Shown here in pieces: positions 51,800 through 60,039 of a stretch of DNA of 64,000 bases (the stretch's first letter is position 1; each line of letters begins with the position of its first letter). This DNA is from Acidaminobacter sp. (GTDB taxonomy: Bacteria; Bacillota; Clostridia; Peptostreptococcales; Acidaminobacteraceae), in NCBI RefSeq assembly GCF_030247605.1, contig NZ_JAOTSB010000011.1:22386-86385 (forward strand). The letters run 5' to 3'. The notes under the pieces are model-generated. The model was given only the letters and a program-made list of their open reading frames with translations, ran no database searches and was not told the DNA's origin. The translations under genes and the position numbers were made by a program.

Positions 51800-52132
51800 A
51801 TGAAGACCACTTTTCTTCCCAAATCTAAACCCGGACAGTGGTCGGTCATACTGTTCGCAATATTTATCATGTTCACGTTTTTAGGTACTTACCTGTCGAG
51901 AGCCTTGAATAACGACATTGAATATCCAAATCCAATAAACAGTCCTGTTTTGGGCACTGCGATCTATCTTACTTTTATCATTGCAGGTGCAGCCTTCATT
52001 ACCGGAATCCGAGCTTTGTTGAAACACAAAGAACGCGCCATAGCGGTATATATTGTGATGGTGATTTCCGGGTATTTCGCTCTTGCCGGTTCCGCATTGT
52101 TCATAGTTGGAATGTTCGAGCTGCTAAGATGA
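51800..52132 (+). CDS. Three-helix membrane protein of unknown function
   Basis: A 110-residue protein with a short basic N-terminus (MKTTFLPKSKPGQWS) and three membrane helices at about 17-36, 50-70 and 80-107. A periplasmic-side loop (DNDIEYPNP-like, around 40-48) lies between the first two. ATG 51800 is selected by AAAAGGAGG 9 nt upstream; the frame upstream to 51764 has no site. No family recognised. Confidence 0.8.
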   Translation: MKTTFLPKSKPGQWSVILFAIFIMFTFLGTYLSRALNNDIEYPNPINSPVLGTAIYLTFIIAGAAFITGIRALLKHKERAIAVYIVMVISGYFALAGSALFIVGMFELLR

Positions 52133-52135
52133 TAC

Positions 52136-52180
52136 AAAAAACCATCCCCCTTGCACATTAGAGTGCAACATGGGGATGGT
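52136..52180. terminator. Hairpin terminator after the membrane protein gene
   Basis: ACCATCCCC (52141-52149) pairs with GGGGATGGT (52172-52180), with an inner TTGCAC/GTGCAA stem (52151-52156, 52163-52168). A-run on the left, weak T-tract on the right. Confidence 0.75.
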
Positions 52181-52352
52181 TTAGTTAGATATCCTATTCA
52201 CTTTCATGCCATGATCGTCAGCAAGCAAACTACATTGCACACAACTTAATTCACTTTCCCCCATACCAACTTGACAATATAGCGTTTATAATCCGCAAAA
52301 AAGGGAAATTAGATAACGATGCACAAAACATTAAAATAAGGGAGTTGAGCGT

Positions 52353-52817
52353 ATGAAAGGCAACAAAGAATTGATCGACGCGCTGAATGGTCTTCTGTCC
52401 GACGAGCTCACCGCCGTCAACCAGTACATGGTCCACTCCGAGATGTGCTCCAACTGGGGCTATGAAAAACTACATAAACATTTCGAAAAACGTGCCATTG
52501 ATGAGATGAAGCATGCGGAGAAACTCATCGGCAGAATTTTGTTCCTTGAAGGTATTCCAATTGTGACCCAGCTCAACAAAGTCCATATTGGCAGCGATAC
52601 CGCCAAGCAGCTGGAAAACGACCGATTGGCAGAAGTTGACGCCGTCAAGGCTTACAACGACGCAATCGTCCTTGCCGGTGAAGTCAGAGATTTCGCCACC
52701 CGTGAAGTCCTCGAGTCCATCCTGAACGACGAAGACCGCCACCTGGACGGCATCGAAGAGCTCCAGGACCAAATCTCCCACATGACCCTGCCTCTTTTCC
52801 TCACAACTCAGCTTTAA
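52353..52817 (+). CDS. bfr: Bacterioferritin
   Basis: A 154-residue four-helix ferritin-like protein that oxidises and stores iron as a 24-mer. Diiron ligands fit: Glu18, Glu51, His54 and the later ESILNDEDRHLDG with Glu and His. Tyr25 is conserved. Met52 (DEMKHAE) is the haem ligand that separates bacterioferritin from other ferritins. The ribosome site GGGAG precedes the ATG. The 170 bp upstream contain the tail of the previous terminator and no clear iron box. It is probably monocistronic; a terminator follows. Confidence 0.95.
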   Translation: MKGNKELIDALNGLLSDELTAVNQYMVHSEMCSNWGYEKLHKHFEKRAIDEMKHAEKLIGRILFLEGIPIVTQLNKVHIGSDTAKQLENDRLAEVDAVKAYNDAIVLAGEVRDFATREVLESILNDEDRHLDGIEELQDQISHMTLPLFLTTQL

Positions 52818-52853
52818 TTTAAAGGCAAACGCAGCGCCATATTTTTAAAAAAT

Positions 52854-52910
52854 AACCAGCCTAATCTGATGGTCAATTCCAATGACCGCCAAACAGGCTG
52901 GTTTATTTTT
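52854..52910. terminator. Bidirectional terminator between bfr and the DUF3052-like gene
   Basis: AACCAGCCT (52854-52862) pairs with AGGCTGGTT (52895-52903), followed by TATTTTTT. A-rich on the left. Confidence 0.8.
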
Positions 52911-52928
52911 TCAGTAAAATCATTCTCA

Positions 52929-53348
52929 CTACTGGCTTTTCCGCTTGATCTCACTACCAGGCTTAAACCTAAGCGCAGACCAGTCCTCATCCAGCGCGAT
53001 CTGTCTGACAGGTTCCAAGCCAAGGTCCTTAAGAGCGTCCCAAAAGTCGTCACGGCTTAAATCTGACTTGTATCTTTTGGATGATTTTTTGGGATACGCC
53101 ACCCAGATTAACCCTGATGGATCCATGGCGCTTTTAAGGATTGGTTTACTCTCTTCCAGCTGCGCTTGGTCCCTCGCGAAGATCAAAACAAAGGGGCAAG
53201 GCGCACCGGGTGGATCAGCTAGAACCGTTAATTGGTCCCGCCACTGCGTCAGTACACTATCAAATTCTTCCGGGGCATTCAAAGCAAATAATGTAGTCTG
53301 ATCCTTAACGTTGAGTTTTTTTAAAAGTTCTGCCACCGTTTGATCCAT
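52929..53348 (-). CDS. DUF3052-like protein
   Basis: A 139-residue soluble alpha/beta protein. The C-terminal motif is IWVAYPKKSSKRYKSDLSRD then WDALKDLGLEPVRQIALDED and WSALRFKPG, the hallmark of DUF3052-type proteins. Function unknown. ATG 53348 has a GAGGAGA ribosome site. A gene of this kind often stands alone, as here. Confidence 0.8.
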   Translation of the reverse strand: MDQTVAELLKKLNVKDQTTLFALNAPEEFDSVLTQWRDQLTVLADPPGAPCPFVLIFARDQAQLEESKPILKSAMDPSGLIWVAYPKKSSKRYKSDLSRDDFWDALKDLGLEPVRQIALDEDWSALRFKPGSEIKRKSQ

Positions 53349-53597
53349 AACTATTCTCCTCATGTTTTACTTTCATACATCCCTTTTATACCTTAATGGC
53401 GCTTTTTCACTCAAATTGGCAGACGGTATTTTGCTGAAAGCAAACTAAGTTGTACACAACCTAATCCACTTTCTCCGACATGTGCTACCTAAAGACACAC
53501 AATTTCACTCTCCATTGAATTTTCATGGGAAGCAAATTCTATTTCACCCTTGAATTCTGTCGATATTCTGTTAGAATCATAGTAATTGAACATACGC

Positions 53598-53760
53598 TCT
53601 TAGGTGCCCCACATTGGGGAGAATAGGGAAACCGGTGAAATCCCGGTACGGACCCACCACTGTATAGGACGAGTCTTTCGCTGATCCACTGGCTTCTGCC
53701 GGGAAGGGGGCGATTTAAGACGCTTGAGTCCTTGAGTCAGGAGACCTGCCTAAGAACAAA
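53598..53760 (+). ncRNA. Cobalamin (B12) riboswitch
   Basis: The RNA begins AGGTGCCCCACATTGGGGAG and carries AATAGGGAAACCGGTGAAAT then CCGGTACGGACCCACCACTG, as in cobalamin aptamers. A later CACTGGCTTCTGCCGGGAAG and the closing GGAGACCTGCCTA are also typical. It precedes cobT, a step of the lower-ligand part of B12 synthesis. With the terminator at 53803 it would repress cobT when cobalamin is plentiful. Confidence 0.95.
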
Positions 53761-53802
53761 AGTCTTTCCTGGGTAATGGAAAGCAGCGGAGATGACGGCA
53801 AA

Positions 53803-53848
53803 GTCCCGACCACAATACTTTTTATTGTGGCGGGGCTTTATTTTTTTA
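53803..53848 (+). terminator. Riboswitch-controlled terminator before cobT
   Basis: CCCGACCACAATA (53805-53817) pairs with TATTGTGGCGGG (53823-53834) with one mismatch, followed by CTTTATTTTTTT. It sits between the aptamer and the cobT ribosome site. Confidence 0.85.
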
Positions 53849-53876
53849 CCAAAATTTGACTTGGAGGAGATTCAAA

Positions 53877-55004
53877 ATGACATCAGAACTCAACACAAAC
53901 AAATTTCACGGGTTAGAAGCACTCAAAAACGCCAGTCCGGAAGCACTTGAAGCGGCATTAAAAGAACTCGCAGGCGGCATCGATGCGCTGGATCAGAATG
54001 CGGCTGCCGGCATGCAGCAGCGCCTGGACTCCAAAATTAAACCTCTGAGAAGTCTTGGCGTCTTAGAAGACATTGCCCAGCAAATCGCAGGGATCATGCG
54101 CACCCCTAACCCAAAACTCAACAAAAAAGCTGTTCTCTTGATGGCAGGCGATCACGGCGTCGTCGTGGAAGGCGTCAGCGCTGCACCTCAAGAAATCACA
54201 GCCCAAATGTTTTACAGTTACCTGAGAGGTGAAGCCGGCATCAACGTCCTGGCAAGGCACGGCGGCGCGGAGGTCATCTGCACGGATATTGGCATTGTCT
54301 CCCCTTTGGATCCCCCTGAGCTCATGGCCAACCGGGTCAAAAACGGCACGGACAACATTGCCCATGGACCAGCCATGACAAGAGAAGAAGCTATACGCGC
54401 GATTCTAACCGGCGCGCGAATCGCCTCAGAAGCCATTGATTCAGGTATCAACCTCCTGGCTACCGGCGAAGTCGGCATTGGAAACACAACGCCAAGCGCG
54501 GCGCTGATTTCCGTCTTCACCGGACACAGTGTCGAGGAAGTCACAGGCCGCGGCACTGGACTTAAGGACGACGCCCTCAAGCATAAGGAAAGCATTATCC
54601 GCCAAGCGATCGAAGTCAACCAGCCTGACCCTGCTGATCCAATCGGTGTGCTGTCCAAAGTCGGCGGCCTCGAAATTGCGGCGCTGACCGGTGCGATCCT
54701 GGAAGCTGCTTACCGTCACGTACCTATCATCCTGGACGGCATCATCTCCACCGCTGCAGCTCTGGCAGCCGCTCAAATCGCGCCTCTTGCGGCAGCGTAT
54801 ATGATCTCCTCCCACAACTCTGAGGAAAAAGGCCATGAGATTGGCCTCAAACAGCTTGGCATTAACTTCCGCCTCGATTTCCACATGAGACTGGGCGAAG
54901 GGACCGGCGCTGCTCTAATGTTTCCTATGGTAGAAGCCGCGCTGAAGATCGCGGATGAAATGGCGACTTTCAATGCTGCGGGTGTCACGACAGGTGATTT
55001 TTAA
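53877..55004 (+). CDS. cobT: Nicotinate-nucleotide--dimethylbenzimidazole phosphoribosyltransferase
   Basis: A 375-residue enzyme that joins 5,6-dimethylbenzimidazole (or another base) to ribose phosphate from nicotinate mononucleotide, giving the alpha-ribazole phosphate of cobalamin. Key stretches: LMAGDHGVVVEGVSAAPQEI (about 90-109), LLATGEVGIGNTTPSAALIS and the C-terminal LDFHMRLGEGTGAALMFPM containing the catalytic Glu. ATG 53877 is chosen because GGAGGAGA lies 7-14 nt upstream; the earlier start at 53856 falls in the terminator tail. Regulated by the upstream cobalamin riboswitch. No other B12 gene is near, so it acts as a dispersed salvage or completion gene. Confidence 0.96.
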   Translation: MTSELNTNKFHGLEALKNASPEALEAALKELAGGIDALDQNAAAGMQQRLDSKIKPLRSLGVLEDIAQQIAGIMRTPNPKLNKKAVLLMAGDHGVVVEGVSAAPQEITAQMFYSYLRGEAGINVLARHGGAEVICTDIGIVSPLDPPELMANRVKNGTDNIAHGPAMTREEAIRAILTGARIASEAIDSGINLLATGEVGIGNTTPSAALISVFTGHSVEEVTGRGTGLKDDALKHKESIIRQAIEVNQPDPADPIGVLSKVGGLEIAALTGAILEAAYRHVPIILDGIISTAAALAAAQIAPLAAAYMISSHNSEEKGHEIGLKQLGINFRLDFHMRLGEGTGAALMFPMVEAALKIADEMATFNAAGVTTGDF

Positions 55005-55064
55005 ACTAAAAGGCCACTTCCGGGTTCTTTCCTGAGTAGCTCAGATGTGGTTTTGGATTGAATG

Positions 55065-55073
55065 ACCATCGGC
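55065..55073 (-). repeat. Copy of the overrepresented word (ATGACCATCGGC)
   Basis: Intergenic copy downstream of cobT, 21 bp before the next terminator, followed by an A-run. Confidence 0.7.
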
Positions 55074-55093
55074 TAAAAAACAAGCACTAAAAT

Positions 55094-55141
55094 AGCCAGG
55101 ACAAAGACTCGCGTATTCAAGTCATTTGTCCTGGCTTAGTT
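55094..55141. terminator. Terminator between cobT and the convergent membrane gene
   Basis: Perfect 12-bp arms AGCCAGGACAAA (55094-55105) and TTTGTCCTGGCT (55125-55136), then TAGTTTTT. Confidence 0.85.
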
Positions 55142-55149
55142 TTTAGGAG

Positions 55150-55452
55150 TCAATCCTGCACAATCAGCATAAAGATACCAAGCAATACCGCAAAACCTAC
55201 CATGACCGAATAGTCCTTCTTCTTGATTATTGCGACAAGCCCCAATATCATGCCGGCTGTCGACATACCAAAAGCGCTGAGAATAAAAGTGTGGGCGACA
55301 AGCTCGTTGAACGAGCTTTGAGGCCAGGATGGACTTTTCAGATCAAACAGTGAATTAACCGCACCAATCAGCAAAAAGAAAGCGACTGAACAAATAACAG
55401 AGGCTTTCCCAATATTGGAATCCGGCAAGGCTTTAATCTTTTTAAACATCAT
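55150..55452 (-). CDS. Three-helix small membrane protein
   Basis: A 100-residue protein. A basic lead (FKKIKALP) precedes helices at about 18-38, 52-75 and 80-98, the last ending in VQD at the C-terminus. ATG 55452 has GGGGTGGGA upstream; a longer frame begins GWGGI within that site. No family recognised. A GGGTATAAA element lies about 65 nt upstream. Confidence 0.75.
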   Translation of the reverse strand: MMFKKIKALPDSNIGKASVICSVAFFLLIGAVNSLFDLKSPSWPQSSFNELVAHTFILSAFGMSTAGMILGLVAIIKKKDYSVMVGFAVLLGIFMLIVQD

Positions 55453-55517
55453 TATCCCACCCCAGCCCAACGTGAGAAACTAATCTGCTGCAGATCGTCG
55501 GCGCATTTTATTTCTTA

Positions 55518-55526
55518 TTTATACCC
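55518..55526 (-). promoter_or_regulatory. GGGTATAAA promoter-like element of the small membrane gene
   Basis: The minus strand reads CTGTTGTAAAGGGTATAAAT, 66 nt before the start at 55452. The remaining stretch to 55705 holds only a diverging ribosome site for the DJ-1 family gene. Confidence 0.45.
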
Positions 55527-55705
55527 TTTACAACAGCCGTTCTCTCAATGGGTGGTCAATAAGATCCCTCCAAAAGAATTCGAATGTGAGAAGCATAGGC
55601 ATTATCTTTATTGTTCGTTTAAAAAAACGTATACTTAAGAAAAAGCGCCATTTCAAACTGTGGTTTGTCATTTTTCCCCGTTTTTCGCAATAAAGGAGGC
55701 CAAAT

Positions 55706-56290
55706 ATGACTGTGAACATTAACTTTCTCCTCTTCAACGGCTTCGAAACGCTGGACCTCTTTGGCCCGGTCGAAATCCTGGCGCACTTTGAGTCACATCA
55801 ACTGCGTTATTTTTCCTTAACTGGCGGCCTGATCACAAGCACGCAGGGGGTCAGCATTATGACCGAACCCATTGACGCCATGCCCCAGTCCGGGATTCTC
55901 GTCCTTCCGGGAGGCTTTGGCACACGTACCCTTGTCTATGATGACGCCTTTATAGCCGTTCTCAAACACTATGCCGAACACTCCGAATACTGTCTCACCA
56001 TCTGCACCGGCTCAGCGCTGCTGGCTAAAACAGGCCTTCTCGACGGCCGCAGAGCCACCTCCAACAAAAAAGCCTTTGACTGGGTGACCTCTGTCTCAAA
56101 CGGCCCTCACTGGATCAGAAAAGCCAGGTGGACCGCAGACGGAAAATTCTACACCTCATCCGGTGTCTCCGCAGGCATGGACATGTCCCTGGGATTCATT
56201 TCAGATCTCTATGGCGCAGAAAAAGCAGTCACCATTGCCGAGGCCATTGAATACCGCTGGAACCGGGATCCGGATGATGATGCTTTTTAG
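55706..56290 (+). CDS. DJ-1/PfpI family protein
   Basis: A 194-residue class I glutamine-amidotransferase-like protein. The nucleophile elbow is CLTICTGSALLA with Cys100. The upstream acidic site is in LDLFGPVEIL, and GILVLPGGFGTR (about 63-74) is the family glycine strand. This layout is closest to the isonitrile-hydratase/ThiJ branch rather than a stress chaperone. GGAGG precedes the ATG. It is alone in its operon, ending in the terminator formed by paired GCCGATGGT words. Substrate unknown. Confidence 0.92.
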   Translation: MTVNINFLLFNGFETLDLFGPVEILAHFESHQLRYFSLTGGLITSTQGVSIMTEPIDAMPQSGILVLPGGFGTRTLVYDDAFIAVLKHYAEHSEYCLTICTGSALLAKTGLLDGRRATSNKKAFDWVTSVSNGPHWIRKARWTADGKFYTSSGVSAGMDMSLGFISDLYGAEKAVTIAEAIEYRWNRDPDDDAF

Positions 56291-56295
56291 TACGT

Positions 56296-56340
56296 TTGCC
56301 GATGGTTTTCAATTAAGATAACCATCGGCAATTTTTTTTT
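56296..56340 (+). terminator. Terminator built from an inverted pair of the GCCGATGGT word
   Basis: TTGCCGATGGTT (56296-56307) pairs with AACCATCGGCAA (56320-56331), followed by nine T residues. This is the second terminator in the window made of this word. A run of G residues follows (56342-56349). Confidence 0.9.
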
Positions 56341-56429
56341 TGGGGGGGGAAATGCGAGGAATGTGTACAGAAAAGTAATAGGAAGCAGGTTTCAACATCT
56401 TGCCTATTTCCCCCACCTTCCACCCTGTC

Positions 56430-57179
56430 TTATTTTGTTGTACTTCGTGTTAAATTCCCCACGTCCAGCCCAAATAGCCCCTCCAACTCTTCAACTTGGA
56501 TTTCCCGCTCGCTCTTCTTGCCTGCATTCTTGAGCATGCTTTCCAGCTTGGCTTCCATGGACTTTTTCACCAGTTCCCGTCCATCTAAATGTCTGAGCTC
56601 GAAGAAGAGCATGGGATTCTGGTCCAGTCTGGCGCCGACGCCGTAAAGCACTGCGGCCACATGCTTGCACATGCTGGCCCAGTCCGGGCAGCTGCAGTCA
56701 AAATGAATCTCCTTGGGCGATGGAAACAGCCCATACTTCCGGTCCTGAAACAAGACCTCCAAAGCTTTCGGAAATTTGCCTTCGACCAGCTGCTCCAGAG
56801 AGTCAATCTGATGATTGCATAGCGACGTGATCTGCGCCCATTTGTCGTCACTCAATGTGTCGATGCTTATTTCCACTTTGTAAGGCTTCGACCTGCTGCC
56901 CTGCACCAGCGCGTCGACGCGGCCTTTGGTGATTTTAAGGTCCAGGACGGTGTTGCTCTTCACGTAGCTTTTGCCCCGCCCGATCCGGTTGCTGTAATCC
57001 GCATAACTCTCGAGATTGGTGTTCCAGGCTTTCCCCCACCAAGTCCTGGCCAGGGTTCGGCCTTCGATGATCACCGGCTCCGCCTCAGGATTTTCCTTCA
57101 CCAGCTTTTGGAGTCCCTTTTGAGCCTTTGCCTTTTTCTCAGCGATCGTTTCCGGTCTTCGATAATTATAGAAACTCAT
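56430..57179 (-). CDS. SWIM zinc-finger protein
   Basis: A 249-residue protein with a central SWIM finger, FDCSCPDWASMCKHVAAVLY (CxC...CxH, about 160-179), a zinc-binding fold tied to DNA or protein contacts. The N-terminal part has TLARTWWGKAWNTNLESYAD, typical of SWIM proteins encoded beside SNF2 ATPases. Its ATG overlaps the SNF2 stop by 4 bp (ATGA), so the two are co-translated and probably act together. Pathway unknown; a role in DNA transactions is inferred from family and partner. Confidence 0.92.
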   Translation of the reverse strand: MSFYNYRRPETIAEKKAKAQKGLQKLVKENPEAEPVIIEGRTLARTWWGKAWNTNLESYADYSNRIGRGKSYVKSNTVLDLKITKGRVDALVQGSRSKPYKVEISIDTLSDDKWAQITSLCNHQIDSLEQLVEGKFPKALEVLFQDRKYGLFPSPKEIHFDCSCPDWASMCKHVAAVLYGVGARLDQNPMLFFELRHLDGRELVKKSMEAKLESMLKNAGKKSEREIQVEELEGLFGLDVGNLTRSTTK

Positions 57180-59905
57180 GAGATCTCACTCTCCAGACTG
57201 AGCATGGCCATCAGTGCCTCATTGCTGTATTCCGTGATCCACTGTTCTCCGCTGGTCCCTTGTAAGAGCTCACCCGAGAGCTTATGCTTCTCTTCAATGA
57301 TGGCGTCAATTTTTTCTTCAATAGTGCCCTTGGTCACCATCTTGTGCACCATGACGTTCTTGGTCTGACCGATCCGGAAGGCGCGGTCTGTGGCTTGGTT
57401 CTCGACGGCGGGATTCCACCATCGGTCAAAATGGATGACGTGGTTCGCCGCCGTCAGGTTGAGACCGACGCCGCCCGCCTTCAGGGATAGCACCATATAG
57501 GGTACATAATGCTCACCGTTGAATTGCTCGACCATCTCGCTGCGACGCTTAACGGGGGTCCCGCCATGCAGCACCAATCCCTCTTTGCCAAAGATTTCCT
57601 TGAGGAATTCCGACAGCGGCTCCGTCATTTCCCTGAACTGGGTAAACACCAGCACTCTTTCGCGCTTTTCATGAATGGTCTCGCAAAGCTCCCTCAAATG
57701 TTCGAACTTCCCGCTGTGCTCAGGCTTGAAATCTTCGTGTCCCAGATAGTGGTCGGGGTGATTGCAGATTTGCTTGAGTTTCATGAGGCTGGCCAGGACG
57801 AGCCCCTTGCGCTCGATTCCTTCAGCTGTTTCCAGCTTGGTTTTCACGTCTTCTACCAGTTGCTTGTAGAGCAGCACTTGCTTCTTGGACAGGCCGGCAT
57901 AAGCGTTCATCTCAAGTTTGTCCGGCAGATCCGCGATAATGGATTTATCCGTCTTCAAGCGTCTGAGAATGAACGGCTGAATCATCCTCCGAAGCTTAGT
58001 GTAACCCATAGTTTCTTCATTCAGCTTCTTGCCGAACTCAGCAAACTCCTTGGCGGTTCCGAGCAAACCCTGATTGAGAAAGTCAAAGAGCGACCACAAG
58101 TCACTTAACCTGTTCTCTATTGGGGTGCCTGTCATGGCGATCCGCATACTTGCCGGGATCGCTTTGATGGCCTTAGTTTGTTTCGTTCCCGGATTCTTGA
58201 TGGCTTGGGCTTCATCCAAAATCAACAAGTCCCAGTGGCGCTCCCTTAATGCTCCCATTTTGACGGCCATCCCGTAGGTCGTGATGTAAAGGAATTTTCC
58301 TTCCTCAATTTCGAGTTTGCTCTTACTTTTGAGATCGCTTTTATGCAGAATCTGATAAGGCATCTCCGGAGCAAACTTTTCAATTTCCTTCTGCCAGTTG
58401 CCAATCAGTGAAGCCGGCAGCACCAGCAGGGTCTGACATCCAGTTTCTTTAAGTGTCTGACACCCAGTTTCGTTGAGTGTCTGACACCCAGTTTCTTTGA
58501 GTGTCTGATACCGCCCGTTCAATCTGTAATGCTCCAGGAACGCTATCATCTGAACTGTTTTTCCGAGGCCCATGTCGTCCGCAAGACAAGCCCCAAAGCC
58601 ATACTGCGACATCCGGTTCAGCCACTGGTACCCCGACTCCTGATAAGGTCGCAGCGACGCCTTAAATGTTGGGATCTCTTTGGCAGATTCTGTGGATACT
58701 GGCAACACCAAGCTGTCTTTAAGCGCTCTGAGCCACTGGCCATTGGAAATAGACACCTCGACCTCAGCTTCAGGCACGTCAAGGAGTTTCTCCAGTGTGA
58801 GCTCCATTCTCATGGCATCCCCCAGGGTCAGACCCCCGCGGCCAGACTGTCCCTCAATCCTTTCGAAGGCTTGCAGCACAGCCTCAAGCTTTTTCTTGTC
58901 CAGTTCCACCCATTTTCCCTTATACTGGACCAGTCCCTCAGCCATTTCCAAAAACGCCCGGACCTCCGCTTCGGTAACTGTATCATCGCCCAGCTTCATA
59001 ACCGGCATAAAGTCCAAAATGGCATCCATGCCAACTTTGGATGGCGCTTTCTCCCCCACCGTCACCGACATCTGCAGACTCCGGCTCTTCTTTCGCCACC
59101 AGTCCGGCACGCGGCACATAATCCCGGCCTCTTCATACAGCGTGGTCTCTTTCAAGAATGTATACGCTTCGTCAACCGTGAGACGAAGAGGCGAAAACAG
59201 CTCCCCGCTTTCCATGAGTCCCGAAATGAATGCGCTCCGGTCTGCTGCCTTGATGACCGCGGAAATCAATGCCAACAGCTTTTTCTCATCGCCCTCAAAC
59301 TCCTCCAGAGCGTGCTTCAGCGGCGTGTGCACCGCCCGCTTGCTCTTCTCCGGCTTCGTTGAATAGGTTGCCATAAACGCGAACGGAAACCTATCATCCT
59401 TACTTTCGACCAAATGAAAGAACACCCTGCCCGCCACGTTGATGCTTGAGTTGTGCTCTGCAAAGTACCGGCTGACCGGACCTTCATAAGCCTGAATCTC
59501 CCTTTTAAATACCTGTAACAGTCTCTCCCAAAGCCCAATAAGCCAGGCCTCATTCACAAACTCCATACCGTTGACAAAGGGCAGCCTGTCCCTGAGCTGC
59601 GCCGCTTCTTCACTCGAAAGCTCGACCTCGATCAGCTCCCGGTCCACCTCCAGGTCCGCCTGCTGACTGATTTTCCGAATCAGCAGCTCCGCCACCTGGT
59701 GCAGATAATCGAGCCCGGTTGAAAACCACTTCTCCCGGCTCAGATATCCCAAATGGTACAGCGCCTCGTATTTGTCCCGCTCAAAAGCATTTGCCCACTC
59801 CAATACTTCAGCCGATGGTTCCCCTTCTCCAACCTCCACCACAAAGGAAACCGGATTAAAATACGCATCCAGTTCACTTGCCTCGCTATTCTTAAAACGT
59901 GCCAT
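57176..59905 (-). CDS. SNF2-family DEAD-like ATPase with in-frame palindromic-repeat insertion
   Basis: A 909-residue helicase-like translocase. N-terminal ~420 residues form the bacterial SNF2-associated region. ATPase lobe 1 has Walker A CLADDMGLGKTVQMIAFL and the DEAQ box LLILDEAQAIKN; lobe 2 ends with QATDRAFRIGQ. Between motifs I and Ia a peptide of three ETGCQTL-type units is inserted, encoded by four 24-bp DNA repeats (58430-58514). A GGGTCAGACCC variant lies further N-terminal (58825). ATG 59905 is chosen by its AAAGGA site. It precedes the SWIM gene with overlapping stop and start. The 9-mer GCCGATGGT occurs near its start (59811). Confidence 0.93.
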   Translation of the reverse strand: MARFKNSEASELDAYFNPVSFVVEVGEGEPSAEVLEWANAFERDKYEALYHLGYLSREKWFSTGLDYLHQVAELLIRKISQQADLEVDRELIEVELSSEEAAQLRDRLPFVNGMEFVNEAWLIGLWERLLQVFKREIQAYEGPVSRYFAEHNSSINVAGRVFFHLVESKDDRFPFAFMATYSTKPEKSKRAVHTPLKHALEEFEGDEKKLLALISAVIKAADRSAFISGLMESGELFSPLRLTVDEAYTFLKETTLYEEAGIMCRVPDWWRKKSRSLQMSVTVGEKAPSKVGMDAILDFMPVMKLGDDTVTEAEVRAFLEMAEGLVQYKGKWVELDKKKLEAVLQAFERIEGQSGRGGLTLGDAMRMELTLEKLLDVPEAEVEVSISNGQWLRALKDSLVLPVSTESAKEIPTFKASLRPYQESGYQWLNRMSQYGFGACLADDMGLGKTVQMIAFLEHYRLNGRYQTLKETGCQTLNETGCQTLKETGCQTLLVLPASLIGNWQKEIEKFAPEMPYQILHKSDLKSKSKLEIEEGKFLYITTYGMAVKMGALRERHWDLLILDEAQAIKNPGTKQTKAIKAIPASMRIAMTGTPIENRLSDLWSLFDFLNQGLLGTAKEFAEFGKKLNEETMGYTKLRRMIQPFILRRLKTDKSIIADLPDKLEMNAYAGLSKKQVLLYKQLVEDVKTKLETAEGIERKGLVLASLMKLKQICNHPDHYLGHEDFKPEHSGKFEHLRELCETIHEKRERVLVFTQFREMTEPLSEFLKEIFGKEGLVLHGGTPVKRRSEMVEQFNGEHYVPYMVLSLKAGGVGLNLTAANHVIHFDRWWNPAVENQATDRAFRIGQTKNVMVHKMVTKGTIEEKIDAIIEEKHKLSGELLQGTSGEQWITEYSNEALMAMLSLESEIS
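58430..58514 (-). repeat. Four 24-bp tandem repeats inside the SNF2 gene
   Basis: Starting at 58430, 58453, 58477 and 58501, the unit begins GTGTCTGACACCCAGTTTC and continues to TTTGA (24 bp). The last is partial. On the coding strand one unit encodes QTLKETGC. Twenty-four bp keeps the frame. The unit equals half of the GAAAC-framed intergenic element (49893-49959). Confidence 0.9.
58825..58837 (-). repeat. GGGTCAGACCC repeat variant inside the SNF2 gene
   Basis: GGGTCAGACCCCC, an odd palindrome like those in the GH1 gene, encoding GRGGLTLG on the minus strand. It may be an older insertion of the same family or chance. Confidence 0.5.
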
Positions 59906-60007
59906 ACGCACCATCCTTTGCCCGCACAAACACCAAATTGAAATACAAATATCATACTGATTTTATCTGAGAAAATGGGTGATGACAAACTTTATGTAAA
60001 AAGAAGG

Positions 60008-60036
60008 TGGAAGCGGGTGTCTGACACTAGCTTCCA
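60008..60036. repeat. Palindromic repeat at the truncated DUF4914 start
   Basis: TGGAAGCGGGTGTCTGACAC (60008-60027) followed by TAGCTTCCA (60028-60036): core GGTGTCTGACACT framed by GGAAGC and GCTTCC. It ends three bp before the first codon of the DUF4914 fragment. Confidence 0.8.
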
Positions 60037-60039
60037 CTC

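Noticed and set aside
56430..59905. SNF2/SWIM pair as part of a phage-defence island
   Set aside because: No methyltransferase, nuclease or other defence partner is adjacent, and the flanking genes are housekeeping-type.
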